Shown here: piece by piece, positions 18,038 through 25,915 of the stretch
Numbering within the stretch: the first letter of the stretch is position 1
How the letters are laid out: the number at the start of each line of letters is the position of its first letter
Program-made: the position numbers and the translations under genes
DNA from: Rhizobiaceae bacterium
GTDB lineage: Bacteria > Pseudomonadota > Alphaproteobacteria > Rhizobiales > Rhizobiaceae
Direction of reading: 5' to 3'
Length of the DNA stretch: 64,000 nt
Assembly (NCBI GenBank): GCA_023953905.1
Contig: JAMLJA010000006.1
Span: forward strand, 124,001 to 188,000
The notes under the pieces: model-generated
What the model was told of the DNA's origin: nothing
Seen by the model: only the letters and a program-made list of their open reading frames with translations
Databases searched by the model: none

Positions 18038-18689
18038 AAGCAGGCAATTCGATGTCAGGACGCTCAAAATCGCCGGTCGTGCGGTTCATGACCCAAAGCT
18101 CGCCCGTAGAGATGTCGAACCAAGCTCCATACAGATTGAGCTTGCCTTTCTCCTCGAGGATTCGCACGCAGGGAAAGGTTCTCAGGTTTGCGATGGAAAA
18201 GCGGATCGAGATACGCTCGAGCGCGGTCTGACGCTCGCCTGCGGTCATCATCGAGTTCTGCGTGACGATTTCGGCCGAAGGCGCAATAAGGCTCATCCAC
18301 TTGCCAATAAAATCACCGGGTGACAGCGGCTCCGCATTGGTGCTGAGCGCGGCCTTGATGCCGCCGCAGCGCCCGTGGCCCATGACCACGATATTGCGTA
18401 CCTTCAGGCTCTGAACCGCGAATTCGAGTGCTGCGGAGGTCGCGTGAAACTCTCCATCCGGCTCGTAGGGCGGCACGAGATTGGCCACGTTGCGCACGAC
18501 GAAAAGCTCGCCAGGGCCAGCGTCGAACACTGACTCTGGGGCGGCGCGCGAGTCGCAGCAGGCGATCATCATGATCTCCGGGCTCTGTCCGTCTCGCGCA
18601 AGCTTTTTGTAGCGCGCGCTTTCGGTCTGATAGCGCCCGCTCATGAAGTTTCGATAACCAGTAAGGAGACGTTCCGGAAGGTGTGTCAT
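18036..18689 (-). CDS. Beta-class carbonic anhydrase
   Basis: A 217-residue enzyme interconverting CO2 and bicarbonate in the cytoplasm. Zinc ligands are visible at IACCDSR (C45, with D46-R48 dyad) and VVMGHGRCGG (H105, C108), and FVVRNVANLVPPYE completes the active site. The start at MTHLPERLL fits family length. The frame is open 12 codons further upstream. Confidence 0.93.
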   Translation of the reverse strand: MTHLPERLLTGYRNFMSGRYQTESARYKKLARDGQSPEIMMIACCDSRAAPESVFDAGPGELFVVRNVANLVPPYEPDGEFHATSAALEFAVQSLKVRNIVVMGHGRCGGIKAALSTNAEPLSPGDFIGKWMSLIAPSAEIVTQNSMMTAGERQTALERISIRFSIANLRTFPCVRILEEKGKLNLYGAWFDISTGELWVMNRTTGDFERPDIELPA

Positions 18690-18824
18690 GGTAATCCGAT
18701 TAGCGTGAGTGCGGCTCGCGATCAATCACTTGTTGCGCCGCAATATGGCTTCGCCATTTCGACTACGGTATTGTGATTTCCAGAAGCGCTGCGGAGCCGA
18801 TCTGACACGTGCGGGAGAGACAGC

Positions 18825-19247
18825 ATGCCGGCAATCGGCGAAACGGATCTCGACAAGCTGCTGACGTCGCTGCGCCCCCGCCTTGCTGAACCCGAATATG
18901 TCTTTGCCAGTGTCCCTGCGCAAACCACGCTGCCCGCAGGGCTGCGACCTCTCATGCAGTTCGAGGAGCTGGAAGGCACGACGCTAATTCTTCTTGAAGC
19001 GGACGCCTCCGCCGCCGGTATCAAAGCCAGCTTTCCCTGCCGGATGATCACGCTCGATGTGCACTCATCATTGGAAGCCGTTGGCCTTATTGCGGCTGTC
19101 GCCACTCGCCTGGCCGCTGCCGGGATCAGCGTCAATCCCGTGTCAGCGTTTCACCATGACCATCTGTTCGTTCCGCAAGACAAGGCGGAGCAGGCGCTCC
19201 AACTGCTGAACGACATGGCTGCCGCGGCGTCCGCGGCAACGGTCTAA
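18825..19247 (+). CDS. ACT-domain protein
   Basis: A 140-residue protein with two ACT-like halves. The second half (CRMITLDVHSSLEAVGLIAAVATRLAAAGISVNPVSAFHHDHLFVP) has the typical ACT beta-alpha-beta-beta-alpha-beta pattern and a downstream DKAEQALQLLNDM helix. Small stand-alone ACT proteins probably sense amino acids. It is divergent from carbonic anhydrase and converges on the LON-domain gene with a 4-bp gap. Confidence 0.8.
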   Translation: MPAIGETDLDKLLTSLRPRLAEPEYVFASVPAQTTLPAGLRPLMQFEELEGTTLILLEADASAAGIKASFPCRMITLDVHSSLEAVGLIAAVATRLAAAGISVNPVSAFHHDHLFVPQDKAEQALQLLNDMAAAASAATV

Positions 19248-19251
19248 TCGT

Positions 19252-19926
19252 CTATTGCAGGGTGTTCCCGCTGACGTCGCTGTCGCGTGCCAGCGCCATT
19301 TCGGTGATGGCGACGAGGGTTTCGGCGCGAGATTTCAAATCCGGAGCCTCCAGCAGCGCCTGTTTCTCAGCCGGACCATATGGCGCCATCATCGACAGCG
19401 CGTTGACCAGTGTGGCGTTTTCCGCCTTGCTGATGCTCTGCCAGTCCGCCTCCATTCCGTTGGCGTCGAGGTATGCGCGAAAGGCGCGCAGGAGATCCAC
19501 CCGATCGACCTCGTCACCGGCGTTCTCTGTGAGGTCGCTTGCAAACGGCAAGACGGAACAGATCCGATAGGGCTTCTTGTGCTCTTCCTCGGCCGTCACA
19601 CGGAAGCGCGCCACTCCATGCAATGTCACGTGATAGCGACCGTCGCCCGTTTCTGCCAACGAGATGATGCGCCCAATACAGCCAACCTCGCACAGTTCAG
19701 GTTCGCCATCCGTGCGCAATGACCCATCCAGCCGTGGCTGAATCATGCCGATCAGCCTGCTTTTGCCAAGCATGTCGTCGAACATCTGAATATATCGCGG
19801 CTCGAAAATGTTGAGCGGCATGCGCCCGCCGGGCAAAAGCAGCGCGCCAGAAAGCGGAAACACAGGGATCGCACCCGGTATATCTTCCACTCGCCTGTAG
19901 AATGCGTTTCCTGCCTGCACCTTCAT
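19252..19926 (-). CDS. LON substrate-binding-domain protein
   Basis: A 224-residue protein with IPVFPLSGALLLPGGRMPLNIFEPRYIQMFDDML, the N-terminal domain of Lon protease, but no ATPase or protease domain. Stand-alone members are common in alphaproteobacteria and of uncertain function. It sits downstream of the thioredoxin/TPR gene on the same strand, 130 bp away, an arrangement that suggests a protein quality-control theme. Confidence 0.9.
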   Translation of the reverse strand: MKVQAGNAFYRRVEDIPGAIPVFPLSGALLLPGGRMPLNIFEPRYIQMFDDMLGKSRLIGMIQPRLDGSLRTDGEPELCEVGCIGRIISLAETGDGRYHVTLHGVARFRVTAEEEHKKPYRICSVLPFASDLTENAGDEVDRVDLLRAFRAYLDANGMEADWQSISKAENATLVNALSMMAPYGPAEKQALLEAPDLKSRAETLVAITEMALARDSDVSGNTLQ

Positions 19927-20056
19927 CTCCCTCGACTTGATGAGAAGATGGGGCGCGCGTGCAAAAGCTCAAGCGCCTCTGATCAAATGCCGCATATCGA
20001 CCGGTGCGTCGATCAGGCTTCTTGCCGAAGGGCTGCCACGCCCCGGCAAAACCTCA

Positions 20057-21016
20057 TCAAGAAAACAGCATCGAAGACAGTCTGCGGCGCGCAGACAGGG
20101 TCGCTTCGTCGGTCATGCCCCAGGCTTCGAAAAACTTCAACAGCTGGGCGCGTGCGCCGTCTTCGCGCCAGGTACGGTCGGACTTGACGATCTCCAGCAG
20201 GCTCTCGGCCGCCGCCATGCGGTCGCCCTTGGCATTCTGAATCATGGCGAGATCGAAACGAGCGTCGTGGTCTTTTGGATCGGCCGCGAGCCGGCGCTCG
20301 AACTCGGCCCCATCACCAAGCTCTGCCGCCTGCGCGGCAAGCGCCATCTTTGAGCGAATCCCCGCAAGAGCCTGTTCGGCCTTGGGGTCCTCGGGCGCTG
20401 TGGCAAGAATTGCCTCTGCCGCCGCAGCATCGCCAGCCTCGAAGAGCAGATCGGCCAGTGCGGCAATGGCTTCGACATTGTCAGGCGCCTGCTCCAGCAC
20501 AGCCGAATAGATATCGGCCGCCGTTTGCGCGTCACCTGTGTCCCGCGCCTCGGCGGCGGCCTTCAGTGCCTCGGCGATCTGTCCGCCTGGGGCGCCCTTG
20601 CCCGCCACGCGGTCGATAAACTCGTTGATCTGGCTTTCGGGGACCGCGCCCATGAAGCCATCGACCGGCTGGCCATCCTTGAATGCGATCACGGCCGGAA
20701 TCGATTGAATGCCGAGCTGACCCGCGATGGAGGGATGATCATCAATGTTCATCTTGACGAGCTTCACCCTGCCTCCGGCCGCATTCACAACCTTTTCAAG
20801 AACGGGGCCGAGCTGCTTGCACGGGCCGCACCAGGGTGCCCAGAAGTCGACGAGCACGGGTTGCTTGCGCGATTCCTGAATGACGTCCGCCGGGAAGCCA
20901 GCCGTGGTCGTATCCTTGATCAGATTGGTCGGAGCACTCGCCGGTGCCGCATCGCCGAACTGGATGCTCGGCGCATAACCGCCGGCGTTGCTATAGGGGT
21001 TGTCGTCGATGGCCAT
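20057..21016 (-). CDS. Thioredoxin/TPR co-chaperone (YbbN/CnoX-like)
   Basis: A 319-residue protein with a thioredoxin domain at about residues 40-140 and TPR-like helical repeats after that. The active site is WAPWCGPCKQ (C63, C66), so unlike E. coli CnoX (SXXC) both cysteines are kept and it may be redox active. The C-terminal half has repeated ALADLLFEAGDAAAAEAIL-type helices. CnoX-type proteins hold unfolded proteins for DnaK and GroEL. Confidence 0.9.
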   Translation of the reverse strand: MAIDDNPYSNAGGYAPSIQFGDAAPASAPTNLIKDTTTAGFPADVIQESRKQPVLVDFWAPWCGPCKQLGPVLEKVVNAAGGRVKLVKMNIDDHPSIAGQLGIQSIPAVIAFKDGQPVDGFMGAVPESQINEFIDRVAGKGAPGGQIAEALKAAAEARDTGDAQTAADIYSAVLEQAPDNVEAIAALADLLFEAGDAAAAEAILATAPEDPKAEQALAGIRSKMALAAQAAELGDGAEFERRLAADPKDHDARFDLAMIQNAKGDRMAAAESLLEIVKSDRTWREDGARAQLLKFFEAWGMTDEATLSARRRLSSMLFS

Positions 21017-21097
21017 CGTTCAGTCCAATCCGTTTGGTTCCGTGAGCCGCTTCGTGCCGATGCTTGGCACCAGGCTTTCGCAGCCCAGATGTGGCTA

Positions 21098-21595
21098 TCA
21101 GCCGCCTGTTTTCAAGATATTGAGCTCGTGCCCGGTCGCGGCCACAAAGCGGCGCATGTCGTCTGCACGGATCGATGTCGTCGCGTCGTTTGTCAGCGGA
21201 TGGGCGTTGATCACGTCGTGGTCCAGCAGGCTTTCGTCGAGATAGAATTTCACGCGGCCGGACGTATCATTCAAAAGGGCAAACAGGGTGACGGCACCCG
21301 GGGTCACGCCGAGCAACTCCAGCAGCGCTTCCGGCTTGCCGAAAGACACGCGGCTCGCCGCGCCGATCGTCTTGTGGACCGATTTCAGGTCGATGGCCGC
21401 ATTCTCGTCCGCAGTAATCAGGAAGAAGTTGTCCTTCTTGTCCTTGAGAAACAAATTCTTCGTGTGTCCTCCCGCGATCTCGCCGCGCAGATGTTGCGAA
21501 TCGGCGACCGTAAACAGCGGCGGATGCGAGATCGTCGTCGTCTCGATGCCGAGGTTGCGAAGGTAGGAAAAGAGGTCGTCGGGCGTAGCGGGCAT
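21098..21595 (-). CDS. Prolyl-tRNA deacylase ProX (YbaK/EbsC fold)
   Basis: A 165-residue trans-editing domain with TTISHPPLFTVADS, LRGEIAGGHTKNLFLKDKKDNFFL and GVTPGAVTLFALLND. The ProX/PrdX group hydrolyses Ala-tRNAPro. The ATG at MPATPDDLF was chosen from family length; 19 more codons are open upstream. The lysine in GGHTKNLFLKD corresponds to the conserved family lysine. Confidence 0.9.
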   Translation of the reverse strand: MPATPDDLFSYLRNLGIETTTISHPPLFTVADSQHLRGEIAGGHTKNLFLKDKKDNFFLITADENAAIDLKSVHKTIGAASRVSFGKPEALLELLGVTPGAVTLFALLNDTSGRVKFYLDESLLDHDVINAHPLTNDATTSIRADDMRRFVAATGHELNILKTGG

Positions 21596-21853
21596 GTCAG
21601 TCGTGTCGTGCGAGGTTCTCTCACGCCTAGTCCGAATCGACAGACGCCGCAACCCGCCGGCGTCGTGGCGCGTCGCCGGAATGCGGTTGGTGCGTTGGCG
21701 ATGACGACTTTACGAGGAGTGGTCCGGCTGTCGATCGAGGCGGCGAGACAGTCGCGATTCCCGCAATTGCTGCCCGGTCATAGAAATATAATACGAAAAA
21801 CGGTGCAGAAGGCCGACTGCTCAAAACAGCGAAAAAGTGGTCGAGTTTTCCTA

Positions 21854-21882
21854 TTGCAATCGTCCCGCTCTTCGGTCATATA
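21854..21882 (+). promoter_or_regulatory. Sigma-70-like promoter of tRNA-Gly
   Basis: TTGCAA, a 17-bp spacer and CATATA lie 31 bp upstream of the tRNA. The spacing is ideal for a housekeeping promoter. Confidence 0.6.
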
Positions 21883-21913
21883 GGCGCGGCTTGCGGCGCA
21901 TTTCGCCGTGTGA

Positions 21914-21988
21914 GCGGGTGTAGCTCAGGGGTAGAGCACAACCTTGCCAAGGTTGGGGTCGAGCGTTCGAATCGCTTCACCCGCTCCA
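21914..21988 (+). tRNA. tRNA-Gly (GCC), CCA encoded
   Basis: The sequence folds as a cloverleaf: acceptor GCGGGTG / CACCCGC, D arm GCTC-GAGC, anticodon stem CAACC / GGTTG with loop TTGCCAA (anticodon GCC at 21946-21948), and T arm GAGCG-TTCGAAT-CGCTT. The discriminator T and an encoded CCA follow. Its 3' half is duplicated at 25735 as an attachment site. Confidence 0.97.
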
Positions 21989-22041
21989 TTTTCCTTCGGG
22001 AAGCAAGCATCGAAAAGCCGCGGTTCGCCGCGGCTTTTTCG
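21942..22041 (+). repeat. attL-type direct repeat (tRNA-Gly 3' half plus terminator)
   Basis: These 100 bp recur at 25735-25834 with a single mismatch (G at 22003, A at 25796). The repeat starts in the anticodon stem and ends just after the terminator, so the intact tRNA is kept at this end. Confidence 0.9.
22013..22039 (+). terminator. Terminator of tRNA-Gly
   Basis: An 11-bp perfect stem AAAAGCCGCGG / CCGCGGCTTTT with a TTCG loop, ending in five T. The same hairpin is present in the attR copy at 25806-25832. Confidence 0.9.
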
Positions 22042-22411
22042 TATTTAGGCGATGGAAATCGCGGGGCAAAGAAGCCGGCCGAGAGGTCGCGGTTACAGCG
22101 CGGTTACCAGTTTGCGGATTCGCGATGGCGTGAAATCGCGGCGTCGCTGGAGTGCGCAGCAGCGTATTTAAGTCCAAGGAAACCGTAGCCCGAATGACTG
22201 CAACGGGGTGGATTTGCGCCTGACCGCTTCCGGGCGGCGGGATCCGTAAAGCGGCCATTCAAGTGGCAGCGCCACTTCGGGCAGGGACCGAACGACGACT
22301 CACAGACCTTAGTGGAAGATAGCGATGTTTTAGATGACGCCCCGGCCGTGGTGCGATTGTTCATTTCGTGTCACGCTGAGGAGTCGTATTCCGGCTTGGC
22401 AGGGGGCGTAA
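22042..22411. other. Left non-coding end of the island
   Basis: These 370 bp hold no supportable gene. Open frames in it lack start signals and family resemblance. The only structure seen is the candidate arm site at 22091-22109, within a local duplication of GCGGTTAC. A promoter for the protease gene should lie in the right-hand part. Confidence 0.5.
22091..22109 (+). repeat. Candidate integrase arm-type site, left end
   Basis: GGTTACAGCGCGGTTACCA matches the right-end copy at 25574-25592 at 17 of 19 positions in the same orientation. It lies 50 bp inside the left attachment repeat. Interpretation as an integrase-binding arm site is inference. Confidence 0.45.
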
Positions 22412-23224
22412 ATGTTCGGGCAATCACCAGAGGTGACAACTTCTATCCAGGGTTTCCTTAAGTCTGTCACCGTCCCAGTTATCGAGGCGCTGGGGGATGA
22501 CGATATTGATCAAGTGGGAACAGGCACATTGTTTAGGGTGGCGGGACGTTTGTTTCTCGTCACAGCGCGCCACATCTTCGATGATGTTCGTCCCGAAAAT
22601 CTTTGTGTTCCTCGAAGCCCTGACGGCGATCGAAATCCGCACACACTTGGCCCGATCACTGTTACCAAGCCGACGGATAGCAGCATCGACATAGCAATCG
22701 TTGAAATCCATTCACCAGAAGCCATTGCGCGGATTGAAACCGGCTGGCGCATTCTTTCACTCAACATGATGAGGCCCGCCTCGAGAGAGGCTTTATTCGC
22801 TCTCTCCGGCTATCCCTCAGAATTGGGAAAGCGTCCCCATGCTGCTCTCGTGAGAAGCACCCTTTTCATTGTAGAGACCGACCGCCTCGACGAAATCCCA
22901 GCCAGCGCTGATAAGCCTGTAAATCCGGATCTCGACCTGTTTTTTGCCTATGGTCGCGACGGTTTGAAATCGAACGGAAGGACGATGGGCGCGCCGCATC
23001 TCCGCGGCGCTAGCGGTGCTTCCATATGGGAGTTCTCCCAAAGCGCCGAGCAGCTTTGGACGCCCGACGGTACCTTGAAGATCGTGGGTGTTCAGTCAAG
23101 CATGGACCGCAACTACGACTACTTCAGAGCGAAGAGCTGCCTTTACCTCCTAGAGGCCTTTAGACAGATTGACAACGAAATTGCCAGCGAGGTGGATAAG
23201 GTCCGCAAGCAACTCAAGATCTAA
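22412..23224 (+). CDS. Trypsin-like serine protease, island cargo
   Basis: A 270-residue protein with a readable chymotrypsin-fold triad: H54 in FLVTARHIFDD, D93 in SIDIAIVEI, and S201 in LRGASGASIWEF. There is no signal peptide or membrane segment, so it should act in the cytoplasm, unlike exported DegP-type proteases. No PDZ domain is seen. AGGGGGC precedes the ATG. It faces the nuclease-like gene convergently, 83 bp away. Cytoplasmic trypsin-like proteases of this size occur in defence islands. The target is unknown. Confidence 0.75.
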   Translation: MFGQSPEVTTSIQGFLKSVTVPVIEALGDDDIDQVGTGTLFRVAGRLFLVTARHIFDDVRPENLCVPRSPDGDRNPHTLGPITVTKPTDSSIDIAIVEIHSPEAIARIETGWRILSLNMMRPASREALFALSGYPSELGKRPHAALVRSTLFIVETDRLDEIPASADKPVNPDLDLFFAYGRDGLKSNGRTMGAPHLRGASGASIWEFSQSAEQLWTPDGTLKIVGVQSSMDRNYDYFRAKSCLYLLEAFRQIDNEIASEVDKVRKQLKI

Positions 23225-23307
23225 CCTGTAAACGACTTCGTGTCAGCCCTTGAGGAACGCTATTGCTAAATGCAAGCGGTTGGTCCGCCGCCCCCGTTCT
23301 CTAAGGC

Positions 23308-24288
23308 TTAGATCGGACTGCCTTCGGGCATCTCGGAAGAAGGTTCTGCTTCTTCGTAGTCATCTTCCCCGTCGTCGTAGAAACTACTGTTGTCGACCTT
23401 CACTTTTACGCTGTCGCGGATAACTTCTTCAGGGCTCCTCACCTTGGAGCAAAGCGTTGCCGTGTATGGATAGCAGCCGCGCAGAACGGCGCCTTCGCCC
23501 TTCCGCAAGTCGGAACTTGAGCCGTACTGCAGCTCCACGTAGACCAGACCGCTCACCACAAACTTAACAACCTCCTCGTCGATGTGGACGACCTTGATCT
23601 CGTCGCTCTCATGTCCTTCGAACGTTGTATGTGTGGAAAGCTCGTCCAGTTCCTGGATTGTTTCCATGAGAAACTTATCGAAAACTGCGTCGTCGATCTC
23701 CCGCTCAAGCTCACGATAAACCTTGTCCTGACAATACGTGGCAGCATCGAACAGGGCCAGTACTCCGCCAAGAGTGTCATGTACCAGTTGTCTGATCTTC
23801 TCATCATCGTCGAGGATGGTCTCCTCGCGGACATGAGTAGATTTGTTTAATTCATTCATAGCCTCAACGAGAGGTTTGCTCGTCTCATCGTGGATTAAAT
23901 GTAGCTCGCTAGCCACGAATTCGACGGAAAGGCCACCCTGCATGATAAATGTCGCGCGCTGCCTTCTGGTCGGCCCACTGGTGTCCGGTTGCCTGCTGTA
24001 CCATTGGCATTTTGTAACCTTCTCGTCGGGAGCCATTGCATGAAGGATGTGGCTAACGAGTTCGCGGAGTGCCGCAGCACATAGATTTCCTCGGATCGGG
24101 TTCTTTCCGCTGCCGACGTCGAATGCCCCTTCCAGCACTTTGCCCATGAACTCGTCGTTCGCTCTCTTGCTCTGTAGCGTGTTCGCCGTTTCCCAAAGCG
24201 TTTCCCATGAAGGCGCTTGGTAAGATGTGGGCGCCGACACGTTGGCAAGATTGGTCTTCGCATCATTGTCGATCTTTTTGTAACCCAT
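23308..24288 (-). CDS. Hypothetical protein resembling predicted pPIWI-associated nucleases
   Basis: A 326-residue acidic protein from the chosen start, with no signal peptide. A central region (NPIRGNLCAAALRELVSHILHAMAP, then QWYSR, TRRQRATFIMQGGLSVEFV, and ELNKSTHVREETI) resembles from memory the predicted pPIWI-associating nuclease families. I cannot identify catalytic residues with confidence. The C-terminus is rich in Asp, Glu and Tyr. The ATG at 24288 has GGGAG at the right distance; the ATG at 24297 has it too close. Codon use looks less GC-biased than the flanks, as expected for transferred DNA. Confidence 0.6.
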   Translation of the reverse strand: MGYKKIDNDAKTNLANVSAPTSYQAPSWETLWETANTLQSKRANDEFMGKVLEGAFDVGSGKNPIRGNLCAAALRELVSHILHAMAPDEKVTKCQWYSRQPDTSGPTRRQRATFIMQGGLSVEFVASELHLIHDETSKPLVEAMNELNKSTHVREETILDDDEKIRQLVHDTLGGVLALFDAATYCQDKVYRELEREIDDAVFDKFLMETIQELDELSTHTTFEGHESDEIKVVHIDEEVVKFVVSGLVYVELQYGSSSDLRKGEGAVLRGCYPYTATLCSKVRSPEEVIRDSVKVKVDNSSFYDDGEDDYEEAEPSSEMPEGSPI

Positions 24289-24597
24289 ATCGGGCATCTC
24301 CCGTATACCCAGTATGACACCACACTAACCACAAAGCGGTCGTGGCGCGCGCAGTCCCACAGTGCGAGCGCCTATTTCCGCAATGCCAATGGCTCTGCGG
24401 CCTCGCTGCGCGAATGTTTTCCTATCAGGTCTTTATCGCGAGATTGGAAAGGCAGAAAGGGCCGCCGTTCGAGCCGAAGTCCAGATCTTTTTTCGAATGG
24501 CCGGTTTCGGGCCGCTTACAAACCATGCCGAACCACCGCAAAGAGGTTGGGAATCCGACGCCTGCTTAGCGCGCGACCTGAGCCTACTTCCTCACCT
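24289..24597. other. Non-coding stretch inside the island
   Basis: These 309 bp separate the nuclease-like gene from the HTH pseudogene. Serine/arginine-rich open frames on the plus strand have no recognisable start or family, and nothing else is seen. Confidence 0.5.
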
Positions 24598-24842
24598 TCA
24601 GCCTCCACGATCGTCGGATTCTGCATCTCGGATAATCTTGTGTGGATCAACGTCTAAAGCCCGGCTAACGGCCAAGAATTCTGCAATATCCAACCGCCGC
24701 TCGCCAAGTTCGAGCTTGGACACAAAAGTCTGGCGCTGGCCGAGCCGTTTGCCAAGCTCCCTTGCGTTATGCCGGCGTCCTTCCGAGCCTGCACAATCTG
24801 CTCGATAATTGCGCGATATAGATCGGACCGGATGGAAGACAC
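24598..24842 (-). pseudogene. XRE-type HTH regulator, frameshifted
   Basis: The first part reads MSSIRSDLYRAIIEQIVQ then ARKDAGITQ in one frame. The second part reads RELGKRLGQRQTFVSKLELG and continues to a stop in another. Joined, they make a complete small Cro/CI-type helix-turn-helix protein of about 80 residues. A single missing base near 24766 (CAAGGGAG where CAAAGGGAG would restore frame) explains the break. It may be a decay mutation or a sequencing error. Its start abuts the truncated metallopeptidase on the other strand. Confidence 0.75.
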
Positions 24843-25119
24843 GGGAGGGGTAGAGGTCTCTGGTTACTTCCTTCAGCGCATGAAGACGAAATGGGGCAGC
24901 TGCAACTCCCGTCATCGCAATATTCGCCTCAACACCGAGTTGGTGAGAAAGCCAAGAGACCTGCTGGAATATGTCGTCCTGCACGAAATGGTCCATCTTA
25001 TCGAACCGAAACACAGCGAGCGCTTCTTGGCACTGATGACGGAGCATTATCCGGCATGGCGGGAGGCTCGCGCAGAACTCAATGAATTGCCCCTGGCGGC
25101 GGAGTTGTGGGAGAACTGA
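24841..25119 (+). pseudogene. C-terminal fragment of a YgjP/M48-like zinc metallopeptidase
   Basis: About 90 residues match the end of a DUF45/YgjP peptidase: VEVSGYFLQRMKTKWGSCN, then RLNTELVRKPRDLLEYVVLHEMVHL with zinc motif HEMVH, and a downstream second-ligand region KHSERF. The family is normally about 230 residues, so the N-terminal half is missing. The break lies at the start codon of the opposite HTH gene, which marks a recombination or deletion junction. Such peptidases often accompany type I restriction genes. Confidence 0.75.
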
Positions 25120-25478
25120 AGTGTGGCGTCCGGGACCTCAGACGCGCCAAGGCAAACGGTCAGTCTGACCGGAGATCAGTGAAACAGGGAACTCGTCCTT
25201 GGAGCAATGTCTGCTTACGAATTCTGCTCCGGGCTTGTTCTAAGACCAACACGAGGCGCACAGCTGTCGTACGCTGCTGGGAAGCAGACTTTGCCAAAAG
25301 CCTCCTGTAGACTGCTTTCCGCTTACCGCAGTCACCATTTCCGGTTTCTGCCCCAGTCAAATGGGCTTAATCTGATGAGACGATCATAGCGCGGTGACCG
25401 TGGGGGCATTTTGCCGCATTCCGTGCCCCTATGTTGAGTCTGGCTGGGCTCTACCTCGCCCTATGACGATGCCTCGTG

Positions 25479-25540
25479 GTGTTGGGTTGAGCTCTATCCT
25501 TGACCCCAGACGTGTTTGGTTGAGCTCTACCCCTGATCCC
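25479..25540 (+). repeat. Imperfect tandem repeat, 33-bp period
   Basis: Two 29-bp units (25479-25507 and 25512-25540) differ at four positions and share GGTTGAGCTCTA. A more degenerate third copy may lie just upstream around 25433-25462. Confidence 0.6.
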
Positions 25541-25573
25541 GGATCAAGCTAGCGAGGTGCGCAATACCTCTCC

Positions 25574-25592
25574 GGTTACCGCGCGGTCACCA
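25574..25592 (+). repeat. Candidate integrase arm-type site, right end
   Basis: GGTTACCGCGCGGTCACCA is the partner of the left-end motif (17 of 19 identical) and lies 142 bp inside the right attachment repeat. Function is inferred from symmetry about the element only. Confidence 0.45.
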
Positions 25593-25734
25593 TCTCCGCA
25601 GTGCACATCGGTCTACAAGAATCCACTCCGCTTCCGCCGAGTTGAAAACATGACGGCCGCGACGCATCGTTCTCCGACGGACCGTAGCGCATTTGGAGCG
25701 ACTGGAGTGTACTGCATCAACAACGTAGTTTCTG

Positions 25735-25834
25735 CCTTGCCAAGGTTGGGGTCGAGCGTTCGAATCGCTTCACCCGCTCCATTTTCCTTCGGGAAACAAG
25801 CATCGAAAAGCCGCGGTTCGCCGCGGCTTTTTCG
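25735..25834 (+). repeat. attR-type direct repeat (partial tRNA-Gly copy)
   Basis: This copy repeats 21942-22041 with one mismatch. It begins at the 5' anticodon-stem bases and lacks the acceptor and D arms, so it is not a functional tRNA. It retains the terminator hairpin. Confidence 0.9.
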
Positions 25835-25915
25835 CGTTTTAGGCAGTTGGAATTGAGGGTGAGGCTGCGGCTCGGTTCCGATGAACCAAGCTCTCTTTTT
25901 CCTGAATCCGAAGTG

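Larger units (their letters stand above)
25120..25734. other. Right non-coding end of the island
   Basis: These 615 bp contain no supportable gene. They hold a 29-bp imperfect tandem repeat (25479-25540), a candidate arm site (25574-25592) and weaker relatives near 25321 and 25389. It may be a remnant of lost genes. Confidence 0.5.
21942..25834. mobile_element. 3.9-kb genomic island integrated at tRNA-Gly
   Basis: The island is bounded by a 100-bp direct repeat that contains the 3' half of the tRNA plus its terminator. A related 19-bp motif lies just inside each end. The cargo is a trypsin-like protease gene, a nuclease-like gene, a frameshifted HTH gene and a truncated metallopeptidase. No integrase, excisionase or transposase is visible, so the element is either immobile and decayed or depends on an integrase supplied elsewhere. 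The cargo reads as lower in GC than the flanks. Confidence 0.85.

Noticed and set aside
22104..22364. 86-codon minus-strand ORF at the left end of the island
   Set aside because: No start signal, biased composition, and it runs through the candidate arm-site region.
24217..24657. 146-codon plus-strand ORF inside the island
   Set aside because: It overlaps the start of the nuclease-like gene antisense and the end of the HTH pseudogene, and has a Ser/Arg-rich composition without any motif.
25479..25540. CRISPR array
   Set aside because: Two imperfect adjacent copies without unique spacers or cas genes.
25120..25734. Decayed integrase or IS at the right end of the island
   Set aside because: No recombinase motifs in any frame and no terminal inverted repeats; only short repeats are seen.
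25735..25834. Second tRNA-Gly gene
   Set aside because: Only the 3' half is present; the acceptor 5' strand and D arm are missing, so it is an attachment-site copy.
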